Source: Caenorhabditis elegans (taxonomy: Eukaryota; Nematoda; Chromadorea; Rhabditida; Rhabditidae). From it: DNA of 64,000 nt. The notes below the pieces were generated by a model. That model did not search any database. It was not told where the DNA came from and saw only the letters and a program-made list of their open reading frames with translations. Location of the stretch: assembly GCF_000002985.6 (NCBI RefSeq), contig NC_003283.11, forward strand, positions 10,602,001 to 10,666,000, in the 5' to 3' direction. A program made the position numbers and the translations under genes. Every line of letters begins with the position of its first letter. Position 1 is the stretch's first letter. Shown here in pieces: positions 10,936-22,566 of this stretch.

Positions 10936-13589
10936 TTAAATTGCAGTTGATTCTTTTGATGATCCTTGAATTTCGGTTCCAAGTAATGGAACAGAAACCG
11001 CATTTGAAGCAGTTAACTTTGGTGAATTGGCTCTAGAAGGAGTGTTTGGGAAACGGATTGTACTTCTTTCAGACGTCATACGATAGGAGATTCTCGAAGT
11101 TTGATCCGTTACGAGTACCTGAAAATTGAAAAAATTAGAACAATTTCACACTCAATGAAACATTAATTAAAATACGAGACAAGAGACGGGACTTGTTTTA
11201 ATCATGGACACGCAGAAAATTATTCAAAATCAGTGAGCACATTTTATCACAAAGGTGAGTGATTAAGCAATGAATTTTAAATGTTAAACATTTTAAATTA
11301 TTATTCTGCACAAGCACATACAGAAACTTGCCCTAAAACTTCTAACTCGTTTCTTGAGATACCTTGTAAAAAGTGGAGTAGAGGAGATTTCGGTTTAAAA
11401 TACTCAAAATGATCAGAAATGCAGAAATGTCATAAAGATTATTCTTAGTATATTAAAGGAAAATCCTCCTTCCCACTACCCCACTTTTCAGTTCCACGCC
11501 TTTGAAAATTGGTAGTCTTGAATTAAATTCTAACTACTCCAATATTCTTTTCCGATTAATTAAAGATTCTTCTACTAATCTTACACTACCATTGCTCAAC
11601 TACCTTGGCAGCCTTAAAGTTTTGATCAATACTAAAGAAATCCATAAAATTTGAGCGATGATAGTGCCAGATAGACTAAAATTATGTAGTATGAACCCAA
11701 CAAAGGAAACAAATTAAAAAGAAGAAGAGGAAAGTTTTCAAAATTGCAAGTGAAATAAGTGAAAAATAAATGTTCGTGACATGCAAATTTGGTGATATTG
11801 CAGACAATTCGTGTGTGTGTTTGTGTGTGTCAGTGAATGTTGCAGGAGAGTATTTTTGGGAACAGACATCTCAAAGTTGCCATTCCGTCTTACTGTATGT
11901 GGTGCTGGTTGAGCAATTGGAATCCGTTTTCGAATTGAATCACTGACTGAATGAACCATGGAGAGAAGAAAGCGCTGTCAAAAGATAGCATAGAAAGTTG
12001 AAATGAATATAGTGGGAATTGTGAGATGAGATAAGTGGGATGATAAAATGAAAATAAGTGAATATCGGATAAAATCAATTATTGATAGTTTTGAAATTGA
12101 AAGAAAAACATATATTTTGTTATTTTATTCTAGTGAGAAGTTATTACCTTTCCCTTTTGCCGTTCTGCGTATCCTGGACAAAGAATTCGCTTCCAAGCAA
12201 TGACAGCAGTTTTGCGGAAATTTGCACTGAAATTTAGATTTTTAAAAACTTTTCTTAATTCTCTAACATTTTTCACAAGCACTTTATACCCCTGAAATAC
12301 CAAAAAATCTTACCTGGAAAATGCGTAGACCAATACATCAATTGCCGTGTTCATGTAGTACATGTAATGAGCAGTATTATAAACAGTCTGAAATCGATTC
12401 AACATGATTTTGTGAGACTTATTCAATGTAAGCTCACCACAAAAAGTTCTGATCTTGTATCTCCTGATGGGGGTGACTGGTAGATAATTTGAAAAACAAT
12501 TTCAATCATCATAATTACATAGAATGGGGTGTTCAATACTACGAACACTAATGGCATAACCCAAAGAATTCTGGTCCATGTACCAGATGATGATGATGAT
12601 CCTCCAGTTCTTCTTGAATTGCTCTTTTTAGTTTCTGCCATGAAATGTTCTTGTGATTTTTGTACTTGTAGTGCAACAAGAATGTTCAGAACAACAATTA
12701 TTCCACATGGTACCACGTAGCAAAGTACTGTATCTACAGCTTGAGCGATGATTTGATAGTTTGCTTCTTTTAATGCACATTTCCTTTCTTCGGTTGCTGG
12801 CTCTAGTGAGAAAAATTGAAACAGTTGTAGAACAAAAGGAATTGGAACCCAGTAAAGCATCACTTTTGCTCGATCCACGTGACCATACTGAAAAACTCAA
12901 ATAAAATAGAATTCCGAAAAATTCTTAAAAATCGTTTTCCGAGTAAACAATAACGCATCGTATGATTTCATGGAATATTAAATACGCCACAAACACGCCG
13001 AAAAAACAAACAATAACCTTCATATGAGACAATGGATGAGCAATAGCCAAATATCTTTCAATAGTTAGTGCTGCTGTTGACCAACTCGAGATATATGAAG
13101 CCGTCATGAGAACGTATTCTAGACCAACACAATATTCGTACGCAATCCAATCAACTTTGAAACAAATCAGAAGGATTCCAGTCAAGAATATGCTATCAGC
13201 TAATGTTAGAACTATCAAATAGATATTAGCATTCACCTGAAAATATATCAATGAAGTTTAATTTGAAATGTAGTTCAGTTACTCTTCTACAAGATATCAG
13301 TAGATTATATTCGATTTAAAATTTATTATTCCAAAGATCTAATTATTCATAGTCATAATTAATAGGCCCCACACGTATTCCCAATACTCACCCTCCTTAG
13401 TCTTGAATGAAATATGGTAACGAGAGAAATGACGTTCCCAGACAATCCAAAAATGACGATCAGAGGCAGAAGATACATGTAGACGTCAAATTGAAACCCC
13501 GTTTCCTCCATTTCTGATGTAATCTGCTCTTGCGTTTGTACCAACAGTCCTGATGACGTGGCAGTAGTTGTGGGAACTAATGACGTCAT
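10936..13589 (-). CDS. rhodopsin-family GPCR, neuropeptide (FMRFamide/TRH-like) receptor type
   Basis: Seven-helix plasma-membrane receptor, probably for a neuropeptide. Exons in order: 13589-13392, 13236-13018, 12887-12438, 12387-12314, 12226-12148, 11118-10936, giving 400 residues in phase. TM1 has GLSGNVISL, TM2 LTLADSIF, TM3 ends ALTIERYLAIAHPL (ERY in place of DRY), TM6 has LNTPFY, and TM7 reads NTAIDVLVYAF where most receptors have NPxxY. Intracellular loop 3 has a Ser-rich run, and the Ser/Thr-rich tail could take GRK phosphorylation. The start follows TTTCAG immediately at 13590-13591, so a 5' UTR exon or trans-spliced leader probably precedes it. The second exon could instead extend into 12938-13017 (see findings). 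Ligand and exact subfamily are not recognisable to me. Confidence 0.88.
11810..11832. repeat. short GT-rich microsatellite
   Basis: Alternating GT tract within the 1-kb last intron of the GPCR gene. No other function seen. Confidence 0.7.
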
Positions 13590-16500
13590 CTGAAACAAAT
13601 TGCAACTTGTAAAAAGTAAACCAAAGATGCGATCAAAAATTAACGACGAGAAAAATGTTCCTGTTTTAAAGAGCAAATGCAGATCCTCATTTAAGCTTTA
13701 GAAGGTCTGACATCTAACGGATACATTTTGACAGCACATTTCCGAGAAAGACGTGAGTTTTCAAAAAATAAACTACACACATGATGTATCTTGGGTCTTG
13801 GGAAACAGATTGTCGGTTGCACAAGAAACAGAAAATATAACTGAGAATCATTTACATTTTTTCAAACAATTGATAACGGAACGGAAGAGAAAATGATGAT
13901 CGTAAAAGAGTTATGAGGTGTAGGGAAATGATTCATAAACTGTAGAAAGAAGAGAAGTTTATGAACATTTTTTGATCATATTCATGCCTTCGTGTTCACT
14001 GTATGACTTTGTTGTTATGCGCTTCTTTTACAGAGTAAATTATTATAAGCCACTGGAGATTTTATGAGGAGTTCTTCTTTTCGATATTTTTTTTATGATC
14101 AGAACTAAATTATTAACATCGGAAAGTTAAGATTAAAATTAGGTCTAGAAACGACACTTCAAGCGAGAACAGGCTTTAACTTGCCAAAAAGTAAGGTGCA
14201 CTTGAACAGAATGTAATAGTAATTATAACAGAAAAATAGCCGGAAACTATAATTATAGCTGAACTAATATTATTTTAAAGTCGAACTTTGTTTGAATGAA
14301 CTGATAGTGCAAAACATACAGAAAACAATTACATATGTGCCGAAAAACTAACACAATTTGCGGTGGGTGCATTTCAAAAATTAGGCTAAATTTTTTTTAA
14401 AGAGAGAAAGTGAAAAATATTTGAATAGATCTTTCAAAATATTTATTATTTTAAGATTTTGTAGATTTTCATCTCGTTCACTCTCACAAATATATTTTCA
14501 AATGTATTGGAAACTTTGATTTTTGTTGAATAAATTGTAATACATATGTTCTGTCAAAAAGTCAACCAACACGAAAGTTAGAGAAAAAACGAATAGCTCC
14601 TCAAATGGTTGTCAATGTTTAGACCAAAATTAGGGAAACCCCAGTTTGAAAATTTCAAAGAAAACATGCATCGTCATTTGACTGAAAATTATTAAATTAA
14701 AGAAAAATAACAGATTTGTGTATGAAGGTTCTAATGAGAAAACTGGGTTGAATCCAATAATTAATTATTAAGAAAGTAACCAAAACAAGACATTTTGAAG
14801 AATCTTCTGACTTATGATATCATGATATCAGAAAATAAGAATAATTTATGAATATGGTCAGATATAGGACACGGTAGGTACAATGAAATTGACAAACGAT
14901 GAAACGATTATATTCACACGTTCGTTAAAATTAGCTCCGCCCATTCACCCCATTACTCATGTGCGAAATTGGGTTTGTTTTCCCACCAATTTTCTTTCTC
15001 TTTTTTCGTCTTTTTTTGTGCTTTAAAATTTTCAGACCCCGAAAAAAACGCATGCGTGAAACGATGAACCTTAGAAAATGAAAAGAGCAACACTGTGTTC
15101 AAATAAAGAGAGTAACAAGAAGTAACATGTCAAGTCAGAAGCAAGTTTGAACTTTCAATCTGGACCTACGCAGATATTTGAATTTCCAGAGAGGATCTGA
15201 TCAGATTCCAAAACTAAATTAACTTTTTTAAAGATATAAGAGCCTTAAAGGGAAGAAGATTTCGTCTGGTGCTATGAAAAACTGAAAACCAAGTCAAAAT
15301 TTTTTTGTGATCGAAATTTTCTAATTGTCTGTTAACTGGGATTAACTGGGAAAATATATCAGAAAATAGTTTTTTAATAAACTTGTATAATTGTCTACGG
15401 AATAAGCTTGGCCATAAGATTCCTATATGCACCTAATTGTAAAGAAGAACTATCTAACATATAGTTTTGAGAAGTAATTATATTTTCTCAAAAGTTAAAA
15501 ACAACTAGGTTAGGAATTCTTTTTGGAAAATCCATTTTATATTCCGAATACCTGATTACGTAATATACACGGCCTCTCTTCATTTCAAAAAATAAATAAA
15601 TTGACGTGATGAACTGTCTCTGCGTCTCTCATGGGCGAGAGAGTGAGCTTTTTGAGCCGAATTTGTACTGAAAACGGTAAAATAGACCGGAAACGGCTGA
15701 TAGTGAACAAAATCTAATAAAAATTTACTAACTGCCTGATCAAACACATAGAAATTATATGAAAAAAGGGCAAAATTGTAAATCACCTATGAATACGCCC
15801 ACATGTGAAAGTTCAAAATTAGTGATTTTCCAGACAAAACTGTTTAAAGCCGGCGATTCGCTGATAAATCTTTAAATTTTTTATTAATATATTGTCAATT
15901 AAGACTAAGTGTGTCTATTTTTATGCAAATATCTAGGTTAGTGATGTTCACGACGCCGGCAGACGGAAAAACAAAAGGCTACCTCAAAAAATGGATTTTT
16001 TGGGACCTCTAGTGATCCTTGAAAAGAGAAATTTGAAAATTGAAGGCCACCATTTTGTAGATAATTTTTTTCTGATTATTTTCTGTTTTTGATGAAGGTT
16101 TTTTGATGAAAATTGACGTCGGCATCTTCAAAACAAGAATTAGGCCTGAAAACTCCAAAAATCGTTAAAAACGACAATTTTTGGCGGGTTTTCCTAACTT
16201 TACGAGACGCACCAAGACATAATCAAAAATTCAACATCACCAAAAGTTGCAAAATTCTCTAAGGAAGAGATTAAGATGTCAATCACCTGATTTGATCAAA
16301 AACTGATTAAGTAACTTCAGTTTTAAGACAATGCGATTGTAATTTTTGGACAACCGCAAGCATAATAGTTGATGTGAACGCTTTTGAAAACATATAACTC
16401 GGTAACCAGAAAAGCTATCAAGAAACTTTAAACTACAAAAATAATCTTGATAACACAAGAAACATTTTCTATGTGCATAATACTTGGCTATTCTCACAAA

Positions 16501-16794
16501 ATACATAGTTTAAGCTATGTAAAGATTCAATGCTTTGAAAAACTTTAATAGAGATACCACGAAGGTGTTCGAAATTATCCGTTTGCACAATCAACTCAAA
16601 GAAGCAAAAAATAACAAAGTATGGATTAATACCGTCTGATACCTTTTTCATATGTCACTTTTTGTTTTTCCCGTACGGGATTCCGTCTTTACAGTCGGCA
16701 ACCGACTGAAACCGAGGCCACCAATGAATAACTCAGGTTGTGAACCCTGTCGGGAAAGTCTCATCAGTTTTCCATCAGTGTACGACAAAAAATA
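13590..16794. other. intergenic DNA upstream of the GPCR gene
   Basis: No supported gene. Contains a 16-base palindrome TGATATCATGATATCA at 14815-14830, one CTGCGTCTCT promoter-type word at 15620-15629, a 12-base palindrome TCCCGTACGGGA at 16669-16680 and a short hairpin with arms CAGTCGG/CCGACTG at 16692-16708. It may hold promoter elements and untranslated exons of the GPCR gene. Confidence 0.4.
15620..15629 (+). promoter_or_regulatory. CTGCGTCTCT promoter-type word
   Basis: Exact copy of the 10-base word that also sits (either strand) before the cyclase, before the second K+ channel first exon and about 2 kb before mab-23. Which gene it serves, if any, is unknown. Confidence 0.4.
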
Positions 16795-16947
16795 TACCGT
16801 ATTTCCTCTATTAGTCTTGCACCCCTATTAGTATTGCACCCCTACGGACCAATCGAAAATCAGTCATGCAGACTCTATTAGTCTTGCACCCCTACGGGTC
16901 AATTGAAAATTAGTCTTGCATTCAAGACTAATAGAGGAAATACGGTA
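16795..16947. mobile_element. MITE-like inverted-repeat element, copy 1
   Basis: Begins TACCGTATTTCCTCTATTAG and ends with its inverse. The interior repeats short units such as TCTATTAGTCTTGCA, CCCCTACGG and TTGAAAATTAGTCTTGCA. No coding capacity. The same termini recur at 22232-22566 and 61305-61425, so this is a dispersed non-autonomous family. Confidence 0.8.
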
Positions 16948-19900
16948 ATTGGGTACGATAGGAATACGGTAGGTTCATAAGTTATGTGAGTTTCTACAAA
17001 TGTAACTACTTCAGTTTCTCTGTACCAAACTTTGAAGAATTTTTTATTACTTTAAAGATCACTGAAATAGTGAGCCGTTGTCTACGAGATCAAATATGTC
17101 CAAAAATTACCATTTGGTATCGATCCTAACAAATCAGTATTTATACCAAAGTTTTTTCTTCGTCAATATTTTGAATTTAATTTAAAAACACATATATTAT
17201 TCAATTTTCAATCTCACGTGAGAGAGTGTGAGAGAAAAAGAGGAATTTTGAAATAAATGAAATTGAGAGAGGCCGTGATATAGTTCTGAGAACAATGATC
17301 ATTAAAATTCAAGAAATGAGTTTGGAGTTTTTTCAGATATTCAAGTTGATGAAAAAAGTTGAAAGATTTATATTTTTATTTATTTTTATTTTTCTATGAA
17401 AACCTCAATTTTTCGAATTAACACGGGGAGTTTTCCATCTCGCATTTCATGTAAAAAAATTAAAATCTAAAATAGAAAAGACAAAAAGTATGGTAGACGC
17501 TCCCAATTTCCATCTAGTTGATCATAGATGGAGATTAATTACCCTCATAAAATTTGGAGTTGGTGAGTTCAAAGTTACAAGAACTTGGTATGTCTCTAAA
17601 GAAACTCAACCAGAATGTGCCACGTCAAAAATATATGTGGTTTTCGATATATGAGGCTCCGCCCACTCGAATTTGTTGTGACTCAATAGGAGATCCTCTT
17701 GCTTCACGCGGCGTCGACGGCAATGTAGATTCATCAAATTCACATTCTCATCGTGTGGAATTCTATGTTACGAACACTAATTAGGTTTTTTCTCTCCTGG
17801 CGGGTGTTCTCTCAACAAGCTAACAATAAAAAAGAGCTGACGACGAAGAGTTCACAATAAAAAAAAGAGAAGAAAAAATATCTGCAGTAAACCGAAAAGG
17901 GAGTTCCTCGTCAAATCATGGATATGTGAAGATGTCAAACAGATTTTAGAAATGTTACGAAAATATGTAACGATTCTTCTCGGGTAATAAGTTACGCTTT
18001 AAAGCAATATTGGGATTAGTAATTTCATGAATAATCACTTTTTCTCAAACATGGTTTTTCTGAATTGAGTTTCATAGGTTGGCAAGCATGTTTTCAGGCA
18101 CACGTATCTGCTTTATGCTTGCCTGTCTACAACCTATTTTCTCGGTGGCACTTATTTGAACAATGAACATCTCATTCATTATTGTTAAAGTTCAATTTAG
18201 AAATTTGGTCATAATAGGTAGGTCACCTTTTAAATTTAATTAAAATTTGTGTGCCTGTGCCTACATGGAAGCAGGCAATTGAAGGTATAAAAATCAAGTT
18301 TTCGACGTGAATGTGTTCACAAAAATTTTCAACGTGAAAAAGTGACCTATTCGAATTTTCGGAGTGCTTTCTCAGCCGCTAATAAATCTAATCAAATCAT
18401 TTAAATTTTCAAATAATCTAACAAACTATCAATAGCTCGACAAAGGGCTCGAAAATCCGGAAAAATCGTGAAATTTTGTGGACATCAAATTGCTCAGCTG
18501 ATGTTTCATTTTAAAATGAAGGAATGCTAAAGTTTAGATATGTTCATTGAATAGAAAACGTTCAACAAATTATTCCGTCTCAATGAATTCTTCGCCCTTT
18601 TTTGTTCAATAGAGTGAAAAGTATGTTTTAGATAAAATTACTACACAGGTAAAGAAAACAGTGTGAAGCTGCAAAATACTTTAATCCGAAAGTTTTTTTT
18701 TTTTTAATCCGAAAAAAAATACGGGAAGCAAGAGAGGAAGTCTGCAACATTAATGTATTCCGACGTGAAAATTCATGGATTCTGATAACACTTCACTGCA
18801 CCATTATTTCATTCAAGATCAAAGTCTCATTTAATTTAAATTTTTGTTATTCTTACTAGTGAGTATGTTATGAAAAAATTGAAAACAATCCCACGAAGTC
18901 ATAAATTCTCACGCTGATTTCTTGCAATAAAAACAAAAATTACAAAATAGAAAAATTCAAATTAAGAATCTTGGTATTTTTAGCAAGACGAAAATAGAAA
19001 GAGCAAAAAATTGGAAACATTTTCTGATGAAAATAGATTTACATAAAGCTGTATATTGGTGAGAAATAGTATAGTGGAAAACATTTCAGAAATACTTCTT
19101 TCTAGTTAAAAGATATATTCTGAGGTTTTACCATCTGAGAAAAGTTAACATTTTCGGATGAAAGATGTTTCAGTTTATTTCCAAAATATTTGGAACTCAA
19201 TATTCAAAATATTTATAAAATTTGTAACAGAAAGCAAGAAATTATGAAAAAACTTTCCACGAGAAACACACAAAAATTTTTTGAAATAATACGGCTTCAT
19301 TAATGTTTTTTCTAGCTACATGCAACGTCATAGAATTGAAATAAATCAAAATTATGAATCAGGATTAAAATATTAAAGTTGAAATATAATCCATAAACGC
19401 CTCCTCTAGAGAAAAACCTAACGAAAACAAATTCTATAAATAGAAAACATTTTTGTTTAGATTTTTCTCAACAAAGTATTTTTTACATTCATTTTTACAT
19501 ACTTACACTACATGAAATAATTGGTTTTATGATGACATTGACAGGAAGAATGACAAAAACAAGCAGAGGGTGTTGGGACAAACGTCTGTGTTCTATGAGG
19601 AAACCACCGAAGAAAAATGATTTGTGATATTTCATAAACTTCGGAAGTTACACAAAAAACCGAACTAAAACTTAAATCTTCGGATAACAATTGGTTCGAA
19701 TAAAGAAACCGACTTAAAAGCAAAAGCAAAACAAAAAATGACAGAAGACAAAGGAAAAGAGACGCCGAAATTATGGTTTTCTTGTATACATAATCGTCAT
19801 GCAACCACCAAGAAACGTTGAAAAAAAGAAAGAAAACAGTGGAAGGAAACCATAAAAAATTGGCAAGGATGAAAGAAACATCAGTAGTAGTATAAGAACA

Positions 19901-22231
19901 AAAAACCGAGAGACGAGCACTGAAATATAATAATTGGTTCTAATTCTCAGACAATATAAAAAGAATATAACAAAATCTGAGGCATGTGGGAAATGAACGA
20001 ATTGTGCCCTGTTGCAAACCCGAAAAACATCGAGCTCAATAAGGAAATTGCATGCTCAGAAGAAATATTTTTAAATGTTGAAGAATTATTTTTAAATTAT
20101 TAACAATTTTCCAGACATCAGCAGAAATGTTTAAAGGTATTGAACAATTGTAAACTGAAAATGTTTTGAGTTTTCAATAAGACATCAAAAACTGGCAAAA
20201 CAGCTTAAAAGTTATGTAGTAGATCAACGAAAATAGTTTTAAATTTGAGCTTTTTCCAAGAATTACTGACCTCCAATACAAGAAGCATAGACCACCGTTT
20301 TTTAAGTTTTTCTTGTTGTAATTAGTTTTCAAAATGTCGCCTACAGCATCATAGAACAACTTCTAGTTGTTTCATAATGAGAAACTGACAAGAACAAAGT
20401 GAGTTTGAATCCTAAGAAAATGTCTTTTTTTCTCAATCTGATGAGATCAGCAGGGTGAAATGGGAGAAGCAATGCAAAGTGCTTGATTTAGGAGTTGTGG
20501 AGATGATAAGAAGATAAGGATTAAAGATAAAGAAAAATGCCAATTCATTTTATTCTTAGTGTGCACATTCGCTCAAAATAGAACTAGCAAGATTGACAAA
20601 GATTGACAGAAAAAAGAACTAAATCGTTTAGTCTCGCAAATGATGCCTATGCTGTTTATTTGACACTATTAATCCAGTGAAACTATGACAACATTCCTTC
20701 AATACTGAGAAAACATCATTTTCGTTTGAAAATAGTTCAGCAATGGTGCAGCTATTAGAAAGGGTCAGTAGAGCGACACAAATATTTATGATTGCCCGGT
20801 AGAAACAAAGCAACACTTTTTTTCGTATTTTGGTTTTAAGTGTTCAAATAATTTTCCTGTAAGCCCAATATTTTTTATTAAATATTCTAATCAGCAACTT
20901 TTGAAATGTTTCATAGACTTTGAAGCAATTTTTATGAGGATATCATAAATTCTACTGTACTTTTTTTTCCAACTTCCGAAAATTGGCTTCACGTGAAAAT
21001 TTAAGCAAGCTTTGTCACCTTTAAAAATGTGTTTGTTGACTAACATAAACTTCCAAAATAAAAACACAAAACCTACTAGACGAAACACGTCTATTCATTC
21101 GAACACATTCGTCTAGAACGGAGGCTCTGGAGCCAAAAGCTCAAAAATAGGAGAACGGAGAGGTGTCAGTCATAAGTAAGTTCCCCCGCACAATTGAGTC
21201 TAAACAAGTAGGGAGGGGCCATAATGACGAGAAAAAGAAGATTTCTGGGAATGTTTTTAAGAATACTACCACGTTGTTTAGCTGAACATCGAGAAAGCAG
21301 TGAGAAAGTACTTTTTCTGAAATCAAGGTTTTTGATCGACACAAGAAGAAGATAGCTAAGTTGTGAACAGATATGAACGCAGCACTTCAGAAAAAATAAC
21401 AATTGAATTTCAAGTATTTGTTGAAAATTTATCAAAAGGGGGAAAAGTCTAGAAGTCCTAGGTTCTAGATCAAACTTCTAAAAGATCTACATAACATTTA
21501 GGGCTTTATTCATACAATTTTGATTATTGCTATCTCATGTTTCCAGAAATTTAATATTTGGAAAACTGAAATTAATATCTAGATTATATAATATTTTTCA
21601 ACTGTTCGGGGAAAAAACTTGAAGCTTGTCTATGCTTAAAGTTTTTCTTCCGAAAAATCCAGAGAAAGTTTTTTTTGACATCATATGAAATTTCATATAG
21701 CAATTACATTGGAGTTGAACTTTAAGCCGAAATTCGTTGTTCATAACAAAAGCTTCAATTGGAGCCGACCTCTTTTTTGTGTATTTTCAAATTTCAATTC
21801 AAGCTTTTTCCATTGCCGGGACCACATTGGTAATTCACTTTTTGTCAACATCATGTCGATTTGTGCACATTTGTTTTTCTGTAGTTTGATGCAATTTCAG
21901 AAAAATGATCCTCTTCACAATTTAAAAATTGGGGGGAGTTCTACCTTGAGAGCACTTTGTAGTTTTGTATCCGGACAACAAGAAATAAGTTCTCAGGTTG
22001 AACTTGTCAAAACACACACATATATGAGTGAACGCATCTGGCATAAGGAACTAATTTTTGCAAGTGCTTACACGAGTTTTTAACTCGATTGAGTAAAGCT
22101 CAGTGGCCAAACAGCGATGAAAAAACTTAAAAAAAAAGAAATTCAAGGGAATAGAGAAGACAGAAAGTTTATAAAAAAAGTAATTATTGTCTTACAAGGT
22201 TTTTTTCCAGAAGAAAAAACATGAAATTATA
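16948..22231. other. gene-poor AT-rich DNA
   Basis: No supported gene. Contains an imperfect inverted repeat at 18074-18137. Several ORFs of 60-132 codons (for example 21685-22083 plus and 19508-19804 minus) have no recognisable domain, no splice-site framework and low-complexity composition, so they are not called. Confidence 0.4.
18074..18137. repeat. imperfect inverted repeat (hairpin)
   Basis: Left arm ATAGGTTGGCAAGCAT at 18074-18089. The right arm at 18115-18137 contains ATGCTTGC and CAACCTAT separated by seven extra bases. The loop is about 25 bases. It may be a remnant of a small transposon. Confidence 0.55.
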
Positions 22232-22566
22232 TACCGTATTTCCTCTATTAGTCTTGCAGCCTCTATTAGTCTTGCAGCCCTATTTCTGCCTGGCCAGCTA
22301 TACTAAGAGGAAACTTCAACAATTTTGTAATTTTTCGGATAAATTGAACTTGAAAGTGATTAAATAGCTTATGAAATATTGGAAAATAATGAATTTTTCA
22401 TGCCTTAAGCGGTAAAAAAATAAGTTTTCAACAAAAGTTGGTAAGTTTTCCAAAGTTATTGGGCTTTCGAAAATTAGTCTTGCAGCCTCTAATAGTCTCG
22501 CAGTCTCTATTAGTCTTGCACCCCTACGGGTTGATTGAAAATTAGTCTTGCATGCAAGATACGGTA
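22232..22566. mobile_element. MITE-like inverted-repeat element, copy 2
   Basis: Starts with the same TACCGTATTTCCTCTATTAG terminus as copy 1 and ends in TACGGTA after the shared CCCCTACGG / GAAAATTAGTCTTGCA internal repeats. It is longer than the other copies because about 200 bases of unrelated sequence (about 22285-22470) interrupt it. The right terminus is degraded. Confidence 0.7.

Noticed and set aside
17554-17784. A 76-codon ORF in the gene-poor region
   Set aside because: No recognisable domain, no splice acceptor before it, isolated in non-coding DNA.
19508-19804. A 98-codon minus ORF with a hydrophobic start and Cys-rich end
   Set aside because: Looks like a secreted peptide, but composition follows the local AT-rich, low-complexity DNA and there is no exon context.
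21685-22083. A 132-codon plus ORF
   Set aside because: Longer than most chance ORFs here, but no domain, codon pattern or splice signals support it.
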